Part shown: positions 23,660 through 34,728 of the stretch, piece by piece
Layout of the letters: each line of letters begins with the position of its first letter
Position numbering within the stretch: the first letter of the stretch is position 1
Assembly: GCA_002943765.1 (NCBI GenBank)
Contig: PQWQ01000007.1
Span: 560,501-624,500, forward strand
DNA from: Psoroptes ovis
Lineage: Eukaryota > Arthropoda > Arachnida > Sarcoptiformes > Psoroptidae
Direction of reading: 5' to 3'
DNA: 64,000 nucleotides
Program-made: the position numbers and the translations under genes
Notes under the pieces: generated by a model
What the model saw: the letters and a program-made list of their open reading frames with translations, nothing else
Told to the model about the DNA's origin: nothing
Database searches by the model: none

Positions 23660-25850
23660 TTTGATTTTGGAGATTTCAAATATTTTATTTAAATGACTAT
23701 TGATACGAATTTTAAAAAATTTGGAAGAAAAAGAAGAAAATTTCAATTAGAATACACCAGACCAGAAGAAAAAATGCACAAAGATATAAACGAAGAAATA
23801 TAAAAAATATTTAAAAAATTTCAAAATTTCAAAATTATTCAAAAATTATAACTCAGATAAACCAAAAATTATAATTAAGATAAGCCGAAAATGCAAACAC
23901 ACACACAAACGAAAATATATTTTCACTATTAAAATCAACCAACAAAATTAATTAATTGAATACCTCAAATATTTATAATTTACAAACGAAAGAAAATATT
24001 AATTTTCGATTTTTTTGATGATGATGACTAAATTTAGAAATTTTTAATTTAGAAACAAACAAATAAACAAACAAAAAATCTTAATTTATATATCTTACGG
24101 TGATTGGTGATTTTTTTTGAGATCGAACGAAAGCAAAAATCATCAAATTATTCAAGAAATCATCAGTAAAACATCTTAAAGTATTTGTGTTTCATTTGCG
24201 TACACTTAATTTTACACACCTTACACACACTCGAACACACACACACAGTCTTACACACCTTACGTACCTTGTTACGCATCCAAAAGACGCTTTAGAAATT
24301 GATGGGTGTAAATGATTGATTATTTCAAAAAAAAAGTAAAAGCAATTTTTTACTTTTAAAAGTATCAAGAAATAAATCTTTTAAATTTTTTTCTTTGATA
24401 AAAAGAAAATAATATTTAATTTATAATTATCATTATTATCATTATTATTATTATTACTGTTATCATTATTATTACTATGTAATTTGATGATGATGTTGAT
24501 GATGATGATCCAGAAATTTTTAATTTTTTCGATTAAAATCAAAAATTAAAAGAGTAAATATTTGAATGTGTGTGTATGTAAACCGTATGAAATATACAAT
24601 TCAATGTTGTTTTGAATGAATTCAATTTTTTCGAAAAATAGAATGAGAGATTGAAATGACAAATGTATATGTGTGTGTATTTATGCCTTAAAATATTGTC
24701 AGTTATCTTTTCTTACAAAGATATTTGAATATATAAAATGTTTAAAACATTTCAATTAAGACATTTATTATTTTTAAAATTGAAATTAATTGAAAAATAA
24801 ATGAATGTCCATCATTCTACTGTGTGTGAATATTTCAATTGATTTGAATGAAAATGAATGAAGAAAAAATTATGAAGAAATTTGAAATTTTTCAAATTTC
24901 AAAAAATATTCATAGAAATAATTCCTTGAACATCTGTAAGCTTCGATGTTTTACCATTTTGATTAATTGATTGATGTATGATCTGTGTATCTGTGTGTGG
25001 GAATCTCGATATATGTTTCAATCAATGAAAAAATCTAAATCGATTCTCAATGTGTTTTTTGCATTCGTTTAATCTCAATATGGATTATGATCTTTCTAAG
25101 AATCCTAAGATTTTAAAATTAAAATAATTCAAGATAAAGCTAATTCAATGGATCAAATTCGAATCAATGATACAAATCAATGTGTACATGTTACCATTGA
25201 ATCGATTGAATTCAATTTTAAAGACTATGAATGAATTTCTTGAGAAATTCATAAATCTGATTTCATTTTCATTAATTCACATTGATCCTTTGGGTTTTTT
25301 TCTTCTATAAATTTCTCTTTTTGGATTATTTATTTATTTATTAATTTCTTTGAAACAATTGTAACACTGATCAAGGTTAATGTTGTTGTTGTTGTTCATA
25401 TATGAATTTGAATTTTATTAAAAGCAAATTAGTGCATGTAAACACTATTCTACTATAACAAATACGAAAAATTCTTCTAGATTTTTCGGTGATGATTCTA
25501 TCCAATCGTTTAGAATTATTAGTTAATGATCCTTAGATTATTATCACTATTTACTTTTGAAAAGTAATTGAATATTCTGGAATTTGCCTGCAGGTCATTC
25601 AAATTCAAATTCAATCGAAATGATTAAGCTATCATTCATAGTCATGTTTAGTTTAAGTATAATGTAAGAAAAACAAAATGTTCAATGATGAAGATGAATC
25701 AATCAATCGAAGGTATTGAAATGATGAATTTAATCATTCAATCAATCAATCAATCAATTAGTTTGAAATTTTTAAATTTTTAAAATTTCAAGATTGAATT
25801 CACCTTAATTCATCATCTTGATACATCGGCTTAGAAACAGCCTTTAAAAT

Positions 25851-25894
25851 TTCTTAAAATTCTTAAATTTTAAATTTTAAGAAATTTTTAAGAA
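25851..25894. repeat. AT-rich imperfect inverted repeat
   Basis: The left arm TTCTTAAAATTCTTAAATTT is followed directly by an imperfect inverted arm ending AATTTTTAAGAA. It is a simple hairpin-forming sequence with no flanking target duplication seen. Confidence 0.5.
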
Positions 25895-28228
25895 AAATTC
25901 AAATGATGATAATGAATTTATGTTCTTGAAAATGTTTTCATCTTTCGAATCAAATCATCTTTGAATTTTTATTTGAAATATTGAAAACAACGAAAATTAT
26001 TGTTTCAAAGATAAAAATTCAAAGATAAACAAATGAATTAAAAAACGAATGAATGAATATGATCAGAGATAATCGAAATTTTCTTATTTCCCTAAGACAA
26101 GTACAAGTGAAAACATACCAAAAAAAACACAATCAACCATCGATGATGATGCATTCAATGGAAGAGATTGGTGATGATGATGGCGATGATCAGATCAGCC
26201 ATAGCTTCATTATTAATATTTTGCGTCATGACAATAAATGACAAGTGTATGTATCAGTCGTAAAAGAAATTGTAAAACCTTTGTAAACAAACTATCGAAA
26301 AAAATGACAATTTTGAATTTATTAAAACAAGCTGAAATTATCATTATTATCTTAATCATCAACATCTTTGATCTCTGATTCGAAGAGAAATACATGCTCG
26401 ATGCGATATGATTCAAAGAAATTAATAATATGGCGATTCCATAGAAATCAAATGAAACAAATTTAAATTTTTTTGATTTGTTTCGATGATCAAAATCGAT
26501 GTTGTTGTTGCAATATAAGTGTGATTTGTATTGATATATAAACAACAACAAATATTATTTTGTTTTGAGAAAAATAAAATAAAATCAATTTCGAAATTAT
26601 TATTTTCTCTGAATTAATTTTCAATCAATGAATCAATCACAAATTTCACAGATAAATAAATTTAAATAAACAATAATTGACATTGATTACAATTAAATCA
26701 AAAATTGAAGAAATCAGCTGTAATCAAATTGAATTTTGTTTGAAATTCAATTTTATTCGATGGATGATGCGACAAAATAATAAATGAATTCAACGATTGT
26801 TTGATACAAAATATCTGATTGATTATTGATAATTGACAGACATCATTATCGAAAATCTGAAATGATGATCATGATTTGGCCATTTTCTTTTGATAATTCC
26901 TATCTTCTTAATATCTTTCAAATCATTTTGTCAGAAATAACGGAAGAATATTTGAATAAAATGTTTCAAATGTTAGTCTTATCTCTTTCAAATATACGAA
27001 TATTAATTATTATTTTGTATAGGAAAATGATTAATTGAAATTGATTATTATCATCTTTGAAATCAAAATTGTTATTCATCCAAGAATCAATGAAAATTGT
27101 TCTGATCAATTTGAAATTGTCTTGATCTATAGCCAATCATACTAATTGTCGCAGAATGTCTATTGAATGTTAAAGATGAATTATCAGTAAATCTTAAAGA
27201 TAAGAGGCCATTTTCTCAGATGTTAATGTGGGAAAATTCTTGAATTAATCCATAGCCTTTTAAACCTTTTCAACATTGATCGATGCATTTGATTCAATGC
27301 TTTCCAATGAATAATCATTGAATGTCAATCCATTAATAGTGACAATTGTCATGGATTATATTCACATTACCATTGAAAGATTTTGATCGTTTATTTTATT
27401 TTTATTTAAATTTAAAATAAATTCAAATAAACTAAAACACATCAAATCAAACGATATATCATTTGCCATTGTTTGTTTGTTGCCTAGACATTGATTTATT
27501 GAATATTTTTTTTTGTTCAATGAATTACGTATTTAAATATAAATATCAATATATTTTACTTTTTCTACTTCATTTGCATACATTTTATAAAAAATTGTCA
27601 TCCATCTCAATGTACTGGAATGATAATGGCCATACATACACACACATACAAATCCATATTAATCCTTATCATTTACAAATCTTTGATTCGACGAATCGGT
27701 ATCGATTCTTCCAGAAAAAATAATTCAATGCATTTATTAGTTTATCGATGATGATATTAACCTTGAATAATGATTGAAAATACAACAAGAAAAATTCAAG
27801 CGAATTTAAATTTAAATCAAATCAAATTCCATTGAGATGATCATCACTTGTTTTTTTTTGGATAAATGGATTGGATTGGAATAAGTTGATGGATTGGAAT
27901 GGAATCAAATCAAAGATTTCATTCCAAATCCAATTCGAATTGAATTAAAATTCAAATTCATCTTCAGAGAGCACCAATCATTCCATTTATAAATCAATAT
28001 TCGAAATGAATTCAGATGTTTTCATTTGACAAAATATTTATTTCATTTATTTATTTATTTATTGAATTTTAAATACAAATTGAATTGATTAAATCAAATC
28101 AAATAAATTCAAATTCAATATTTCCAAAGAATTCAATGTATTCTTCCAAGATGAATTATTTTTGTACTTGTATCCTCCTGAGATACTTAGAAGCCTTAGA
28201 GTCTAAGCGCAATGGCCATACAAGTTCA

Positions 28229-28263
28229 TTTTAATTTTTTAAAAAATTTTTAAAAAATTAAAA
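28229..28263. repeat. 35-nt AT palindrome
   Basis: An almost perfect palindrome of alternating T6/A6 blocks, beginning TTTTAATTTTTT and ending AAAAAATTAAAA. It could extrude a cruciform; in so AT-rich a region it may be chance. Confidence 0.5.
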
Positions 28264-29429
28264 TTTTTCAAAAATTCAAAATTCAAAAGGTACCTTGAAT
28301 TTTGCATACGAAGATTTTGCAAAATCCAAGATCTTTAAGTGTCTGAGAGTTGATCGTATCTTGAAAATTTCGAGCAAAAGTGTATGCATGTCCAGTGTAT
28401 GAGAAATTTTTTTTCCTGATCAAGAAAAACAAACAAATTGAGATCAAGATCAGCATGGATTAAGCAGGGATTAATGGATGAATGGCCGAATGATTGAGAG
28501 TGAATCAAATCTGAAAAATAATTGAAATAATTGATTTCAAAAAACATGTCCAATTCAAAGATTGACAAGTCCCCAAAATACTTTTGGTCAATTACACATA
28601 TGTAAAATATTTTACACACGTGTAATTTGAATTTTTTCCATTCAAAATTTTGTCACAAATCACAAATTGTTTGTAAATCACAGTGAACTGCATCCTACAC
28701 GATGCTACACATTCCAAAATGCATTATTGGATGCATTATATGCCCATTTTGGATTATTCTAATATGTGTATCATCACTGATTTACTTTTTAATTCAAATT
28801 TTCAAATTTGAACAATTTAATGGATCAAATATTGAAAGAAAATTTGTTGTTGATGATGATGATGATTTCGATGATATTTCAAGGATATTCACATATTGCG
28901 ATCATGTTTTTTTGTTTCCATTTCTCGTACAAGAAATGTTTCTGAATCAAGAAATGTTTCATATGCTTTGCAAATGCTTAAAATATCAGAAAAGTACCAC
29001 AGTTTCAATATTTAATATTTGTATATTTGCATTTCCATAATATTTCAAAATAAAATATTGTTCAAAATTCAAAATAATTCAAAAAATAAAACAAAAATAA
29101 ATTAAAACCATTCGTAAGGTCAAATAATAATGTTTATCTTTATCTTTTTCCATTTATTTACCTTGTAATATCATCAAAGAATATTTCAAAATATCTGTGA
29201 AAATATTTTCAAGATATTTTTGAATATTTTGTTTTGATTTCATTCGATTTCACTTCCACATATATATTTTATCTGTCCATATTCATATTTTTTTTTTTTG
29301 ATATGATTTGATAAAAATAAAGCATGGAAAAAATGGTCAAAATTATCTACGATTTTATTGCTGGTATCTGTGGTTTATCAGGGTCTTATCACCTTGATTA
29401 TTATTATCAGAATTTTGGGTTTTTGCCAG

Positions 29430-29437
29430 TATAAATA
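29430..29437 (+). promoter_or_regulatory. TATA box of the 161-residue secreted protein gene
   Basis: TATAAATA lies 71 bp before the ATG, with an arthropod-type initiator TCAGTT at 29472-29477. The spacing (about 44 bp) is longer than the usual 30, so the exact start site is uncertain. Confidence 0.5.
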
Positions 29438-29500
29438 CCTGGTCAATTTTGAAATGACAAATATCACTCCGTCAGTTTTGAAACTTATTAGCTGAACAAT

Positions 29501-29986
29501 ATGAACCCGATCAAAATTCTCGCTGCTTCAATCGTTATATTGATCCTTATATTCGTTCGACAAAGTCAACAACGTCCATTTGACTTAGGTTATGGTCAAC
29601 AAAATGGTAATGGCTGTGGTCAACAGCAACAAATTTATGGTCAGCGTGGATACGGACAACAGAATTATGGTTATGGTAGCCAACAAGGTTATGGGTACGG
29701 ATATGGACCGTACAATGGCTGTAATGGTCAACGACAACAACCGCAACCATCGAAAGGAATGTTCGGTATGTTTGGTAATGCAATGAATATGATGGGCATC
29801 GAACAACAACAACAAGATTTAAATCGACGACGACGAAATATTCATTTTTTTAGCGATACACATCAAGGATCAATGATACCGATTATGCCACCACCGATGG
29901 CACCAGCACCGAGTAACAATAGTAATAGTCTTGGTTGGTTAGCAATGTTGATGGCATTATTAATGCCAAGAGGTCGACCACAATAA
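29501..29986 (+). CDS. small secreted Gln/Gly/Tyr-rich protein, copy 1 of a tandem pair
   Basis: Single exon, 161 residues. The signal peptide is about 1-24 (MNPIKILAASIVILILIFV). Residues 25-85 are Gln/Gly/Tyr-rich with GYGQQ and YGYG repeats and two Cys. A basic RRRR cluster (109-112) precedes NIHFF, a Pro/Met stretch (PIMPPPMAPAPSN) and a hydrophobic tail (GWLAMLMALLMP). The downstream neighbour has the same order: signal, Gln/Tyr-rich segment, basic site followed by NI, APPSN-type linker, LLMP/LLIP-type tail. The two are therefore paralogues. I recognise no family. The basic site suggests furin-type processing, and the Gln/Tyr-rich part resembles structural or glue-like secreted proteins; both are inference. 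A TATA box lies just upstream. Confidence 0.75.
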   Translation: MNPIKILAASIVILILIFVRQSQQRPFDLGYGQQNGNGCGQQQQIYGQRGYGQQNYGYGSQQGYGYGYGPYNGCNGQRQQPQPSKGMFGMFGNAMNMMGIEQQQQDLNRRRRNIHFFSDTHQGSMIPIMPPPMAPAPSNNSNSLGWLAMLMALLMPRGRPQ

Positions 29987-30332
29987 TCGACTTTGATCAT
30001 TTATGATTCATTTTATCAAATTTTCAAGTGCATTTATTTTTTTTAAACTTTTCTTACCCTTTCTTTCACACACACACACATCAAAGTTCAAATAAACATG
30101 ATATTTCAAATTTTTCCATGATAAACAATTAATTTTCATAGGTCAAACACACACATATTCAAATATTGGTCATTTTTTTCTTGTCATAAATATATAAATA
30201 GCGACAAATCAAATCAACTTTTCATATCAATATTATTGTAGACAAGTATACAAGCTATAGCTTGAATTTTACCAATTTCAACAAAATTAATTTCATTTTC
30301 GAAAGATTTATTTGTCAATAATCAAAGTAACC
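29987..30332. other. spacer between the two secreted-protein genes
   Basis: 346 bp holding the 3' flank of copy 1, a CACACACACACA run near 30068 and the promoter of copy 2. Confidence 0.6.
30191..30200 (+). promoter_or_regulatory. TATA box of secreted protein gene copy 2
   Basis: TATATAAATA lies 142 bp before the ATG at 30333. The plus-strand orientation and position fit a core promoter; the start site was not mapped. Confidence 0.45.
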
Positions 30333-30716
30333 ATGATGCTATTCAAGCTACCAATGTTTGTTCCATTATTTTTGGTCTTAATTATCATCAACGTTGATCA
30401 TGGTGAATCATATCCAACATATCAAAATTATCAACGATATAATTATCCATCAATCACTCAGCCGCGTCAACAACAACAGCAGCATCAACAACAACAACAA
30501 TATTATGCATCTAACAATAGATTCATGACAAATAATGGTAATCATCATCAAATGATGCGTTTTAAACGAAACATTGATTTTCATCAAGTAACACATCATG
30601 CACCACAATTCTTGCCGATGTGGCCACAACAACAGCAAGCACCACCATCGAATGATATGAATTTTTTGGCCTTTTTAATGACCCTTTTGATACCATTGAT
30701 TCGTCAAATGTTTTAA
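30333..30716 (+). CDS. small secreted Gln/Tyr-rich protein, copy 2 of a tandem pair
   Basis: Single exon, 127 residues from the ATG at 30333 (a second in-frame ATG follows directly). The signal peptide is MMLFKLPMFVPLFLVLIIIN. A Tyr/Gln-rich segment (about 27-60, with QQQQQHQQQQQ) follows, then a basic RFKR site (76-79), NIDFHQVTHH, a Pro/Gln linker 'QQQQAPPSND' and a hydrophobic tail 'FLAFLMTLLIPLI'. The dibasic-N-I junction, APPSN-like linker and hydrophobic end align with the upstream gene, about 350 bp away on the same strand, so this is a tandem duplicate. Function unknown. Secretion is well supported by the signal peptide; cleavage at RFKR is inferred. Confidence 0.72.
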   Translation: MMLFKLPMFVPLFLVLIIINVDHGESYPTYQNYQRYNYPSITQPRQQQQQHQQQQQYYASNNRFMTNNGNHHQMMRFKRNIDFHQVTHHAPQFLPMWPQQQQAPPSNDMNFLAFLMTLLIPLIRQMF

Positions 30717-31557
30717 ATGATTTTATTATGCGACAATTATTTTGAAAATAACTTTTTTTTGTATCTAATATCAATGTAATATTCCTTTTCTTAGACTAAT
30801 ATCAACCTTTAATCCAATAAATTTTTTAAAATTTCTTAAAATTTAAATCATTTCAGTTATTTAAAATCAAAACTAGATGGCGCCACAAAGCTTTGTTTAC
30901 GTTTCAATTCATTTTTTTCAATTTTTTGCCATTTAAATTGATTCGGTTCAAATTATGATTATATATTTTCAAAATTATATTGATCATGTTATATATAATT
31001 TATTCTGATAGAAATGAAATGATTATTAAAATGAATATTCATTCATTTTATTCTTATTGTCGAGTGTTTTGAGCCACGCAAATATTGAAAATAATGTGAA
31101 TTAACAGTGAATTATTCTCGACACGAGTGTGAAATGGTGGTATTGTCATCGATTCATAATCAAATTCAAGCCAAAACGATTTGTTGTTCTGTCAAATTAT
31201 TGGAAAAAAATCATCTTGATTTGCTTACTGTCATCATAATTGAATAATTTATAATTAACGATAAACATTTGAAAATAGAAATCAAGCTACGAAACCTCCG
31301 CTGTTTATTAAATTATTAAAATAGATCTGTTATTATCATTATCATTTGATAAATTTTCCATTGCACACTTGTCAATACATTTTTTTGTTGTCTCGCATGA
31401 TTTATCGAAATATTATCAAATATAATAATGTTGCTTATGTGCTATTATTAATCAAGTCGTTTTAATGCTTTGAATTTTGACTACGATCAAAAAATTCATT
31501 GAAAAGAAATTGGAATCAAATTTTGAATTGATCATTATATTCTAAAATACAAAGAAA
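30717..31557. other. intergenic before the MFS carrier gene
   Basis: About 840 bp without recognised exons. Contains the CTCF-like motif CTAGATGGCGCCAC at 30873-30886 (see finding). Probably includes the 5' UTR and promoter of the MFS gene. Confidence 0.5.
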
Positions 31558-33260
31558 ATGTTATATTTCAATGATAAAGCCAAAGGATTATTATCTGTGG
31601 TTGGTGGCTTCCTGATTCATTTGATACTTGGAACATTTTATACGTTGGGAAATGTTAATACATATTTAACATCATATATTCGTGTACATGTTGATCCATC
31701 GATAACATATGCATCATCTATTTGGATTAATGCTGGATTTCTGCTAGGACAAGGTACATTGATGATGGTCGGTGGTATTCTCGAGAATAAGATTGGTCCG
31801 AGATTCACTTGTTTAATTGGTTCATTGATATTCAGGTATTTATTTTTGGCATGAATTCATATGTTTGAAATGATTAAAGTATTTTTCTATGACAAGTATT
31901 TCGGTTGGTCTGACATATTTTACCATCGATTGGGGTTTTATATGGGTGGTACTGAGCTATGGATTTCTATCAAGTTTAGGCGTCGGTATGGCATATGTTG
32001 CACCATTAGCAGCTGGCATGAAAGTATGTTTTTGATTGATTTATTCCTTAAAATAAGTAATTGACTTGATTATTATTTCAAAAATAGTGGTTTCCAAAGC
32101 AAAAAGGTCTCGTCAACGGTGTGATTGTTGCTGGTTATGGTCTTGGTGCATTGATTTTTAATTATGTCCAAACATCATATTTAAATCCTCTGAATTTATC
32201 ACCCGATTCTGATGGATATTTTTATAATGAATCTGTACTTTCACGTGTTCCAACATTGTTTGTACTATTGTTTGCAATCTATATCACCATACAATTAATT
32301 GGCTGTTGTTTAATATTCACACCACCAAGACAACCGAATGAAATAATATTCGAAGAGGGTAGATTTCTATTGATCAGTTCACCTGATGATGATACAACAT
32401 TCGAAACACCGATAGCAGCCGATAACCTTAATACTCAAGGTGGTTATAGTAGCTGTGAAGAACAAGATGGTACTGTCATAAATAGACCTTCGGCACAACA
32501 AATGGATCTTACTTATCAACAAGCGATACGCACCAAAGAATTTTTATTGGTACGTTTTCAATTGATTTAGATATGAATTTTCTCATCAAAATAATTTCAT
32601 TATCATTTCAGATGTGGTTAATGTTTGCATTGAGTACACAAGCAGTACAATTTGTAAATACAATGTATAAAGCATTTGGTTCACAATTCATTTCAGATGA
32701 TCATTTTCTTGCATTTGTTGGATCAGTTGCATCAATATTCAATGCAGGTGGACGATTGGTATGGGGTCTATTTTATGATAAAACATCATTTCGTACATGT
32801 ATCAATACATTATGTGGTCTACTATCAATATTAATGTTTACATTCCAAATATCATATTATTATAATAGTAAAATATTATTTTCCATTTGGGTAATTTCAA
32901 TATTTTTCACATTTTCCGGTATATTTGTCATATTTCCAACGGCAACAGCGCAAGTATTTGGTCGATCTCATGCCGGCACTATTTATGGATTTTTATTCAC
33001 AGCTCCGGTAATCTATTTTTGTGAAAATATTGATTTATTTTCAATTATTTTAACAAAAATTATTATTTTAACCCTTTTGAATTCTTTCATAGGCATCAAT
33101 ATCATTGTGTGGAGCATTTTTAATACAAATAATTTTGAAAAATTTCGGTTGGTTTGGATCATTTGCAATGATATCAATATTTTCATCATTAGTTTTAATA
33201 TTATTGCTATATTTTCCCAAAGACATTGCACATTTACGTAATCGTGTTAATTTTACTTGA
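31558..33260 (+). CDS. major facilitator superfamily carrier (SLC16/OFA-like monocarboxylate transporter)
   Basis: Five exons: 31558-31835, 31897-32023, 32088-32549, 32612-33007, 33093-33260; 476 residues, 12 membrane helices expected. Each junction is GT-AG and in phase. The N-half reads 'GFLIHLILGTFYTLGNVNTY' (helix 1), 'GFLLGQGTLMMVGGILENKI' (helix 2 with the loop), 'GVGMAYVAPLAAGMKWFPKQ' then KGLVNGVIVAGYGLGALIFN. This KWFP-KGL-G-G-GLGA pattern is shared by the oxalate/formate antiporter and monocarboxylate (SLC16-like) families. The central loop (about 225-285) is acidic and hydrophilic. The C-half contains 'FNAGGRLVWGLFYDKTSFRT', the second-half loop motif. Substrate cannot be read; a small monocarboxylate is the family's usual cargo. 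Confidence 0.88.
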
Positions 33261-33681
33261 ATATTGTTGAAATTATAATTTTGAAAGATGAGTGAAAAAA
33301 AAATTTTGAAATCATTCGATGAATTACTACTAGTCATAAATTGAATATTCAAGTTTAATAATTATTAATAATTTTCATCCATTACTACACCCACTGAAAT
33401 CAATTGACTTGTGATTAATTCAAAGCTGTAAACAGAAAACACAAAGAAAACAAATTCAAATTTATTTTTATTTTGTTTATTCAGTTTGAAATGTTTTTTT
33501 TAAATCAAAGAAAACACTTTGACAGATTTTCAAAGAAAATTAATGAAATTTTTATTATAATTATTAATGTTTAATTCAATGGAAAATTATTATTATGAAA
33601 AAATTATTTTGAAATAATGAGTAATTACAATTTAAAAAATGATGAAGATTATTATTATAAAGTGTAAATAGTGTAAATTAT
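33261..33681. other. intergenic between convergent MFS and SDR genes
   Basis: 421 bp of AT-rich 3' flanking DNA of both genes; no feature was recognised. Confidence 0.55.
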
Positions 33682-34728
33682 TTATTCACTGATATTTCTA
33701 TTGATCATATCTGCATAATTATTATTAATTTCATTGTCCAACAATTTTTGTTTATCATCATCATTGTTTGTTTTTGATGGTGGTGGTGGTAATGATCTTC
33801 CATGAAAATTGGTCATAAATTCAAAACCGCCAACAAAATCATAAACTTTTGCTGCACATTTCAAAGGTATTATTGCATGAAGACTTAATAACCAATCTAA
33901 ATATGTTGGCATAACCAATCGAGGTGTTTCCGTTAATACTGCTTCCATTATTTGATCTACGACATGACTTGGTGTAAGGAATTCAAATACACCTGGATGA
34001 GCACCAGCAAACATTCCGGTTGTAATAAAATATGGCTGTACAAGTGTTGTTTTGATGACATCATTAAGATTAGCTTTAACCAATTCCATACGTAAAGCTT
34101 CGTCCATTCCAATATTAGCATATTTGGAGGCACAATAATCACTAAGACCAACTACACCAAGACGACCTGCTACAGATGCGATGGTGACAATATGTCCATT
34201 TTTTCGTTTGATCATATCTGGTAAAAATGCTTTGATCGTATAGAAATGTGCCATACTATTCACGCGAAACGTCAACTCAATTTTTTCATCGGGAATATCC
34301 AACAAATTTTGACCAGAAACGACGCCAGCATTATTAATCAAAATATCGACTGGACCCAATTGTTGTTTGACTTGTTCGGCGACTGCATAAATTGATTTGG
34401 AATCACAAAGATCAACTTTGAATAAATGTAAGTTTTTTGTGTTTAATTTTTCAGTTTCAGCCATTTTTTTGGTTGTTTCCATTCCACTTTCGCTGACATC
34501 CCAAATGATAACATTAGCACCAAGTTTAAGAAATTTTAATGATAATAATTGACCAATACCGCTGCCACCACCAGTAATCAAAACATTTTGTTTTTCAACA
34601 TTTTTATGTTTCATCATTGAGAATGGTATAAACATTTTGACAATTGATTCCAGTAAATAATAAATAATCAATAATACACTAATCACACGATTACTTGTTT
34701 CACGTGTTGATAATTGTTTTTGTACCAT
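33682..34728 (-). CDS. membrane-anchored short-chain dehydrogenase (retinol dehydrogenase type), copy 1
   Basis: Single coding exon, 348 residues. An N-terminal hydrophobic helix (about 15-37) anchors it, probably to the ER or lipid droplets. The SDR Rossmann motif TGGGSGIG lies at 52-59, NNAG at 132-135, and the catalytic Ser at 185 with YCASK (Tyr198, Lys202). The layout and length fit the SDR16C/RDH10-like group, which oxidises or reduces retinoids and other lipophilic alcohols with NAD(P). The substrate here is unknown. An acceptor-like TTTTTTAG at about 34771-34778, 43 bp upstream of the ATG, indicates a 5' UTR intron. It is nearly identical to the gene at 45064-46110, including a 284-bp stretch with no differences. 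Confidence 0.93.
   Translation of the reverse strand: MVQKQLSTRETSNRVISVLLIIYYLLESIVKMFIPFSMMKHKNVEKQNVLITGGGSGIGQLLSLKFLKLGANVIIWDVSESGMETTKKMAETEKLNTKNLHLFKVDLCDSKSIYAVAEQVKQQLGPVDILINNAGVVSGQNLLDIPDEKIELTFRVNSMAHFYTIKAFLPDMIKRKNGHIVTIASVAGRLGVVGLSDYCASKYANIGMDEALRMELVKANLNDVIKTTLVQPYFITTGMFAGAHPGVFEFLTPSHVVDQIMEAVLTETPRLVMPTYLDWLLSLHAIIPLKCAAKVYDFVGGFEFMTNFHGRSLPPPPSKTNNDDDKQKLLDNEINNNYADMINRNISE

Larger units (their letters stand above)
23660..29500. other. 5.8-kb gene-poor region
   Basis: The largest gap in the window. It probably includes promoter DNA of the 227-residue cuticle gene (TATA-like TATATAAATT on the minus strand near 24087-24096, possible alternative exon 24268-24279) and of the secreted-protein gene at 29501. 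It holds AC/CA repeats near 24210-24250, two AT-rich inverted repeats (25851-25894; 28229-28263) and only short, domain-free reading frames. No RNA gene was recognised. Confidence 0.5.

Noticed and set aside
28702..29040. 112-codon plus-strand frame with hydrophobic start and Asp run
   Set aside because: No splice or domain support, and the Asp run comes from a GATGAT simple repeat; composition matches the surrounding non-coding DNA.
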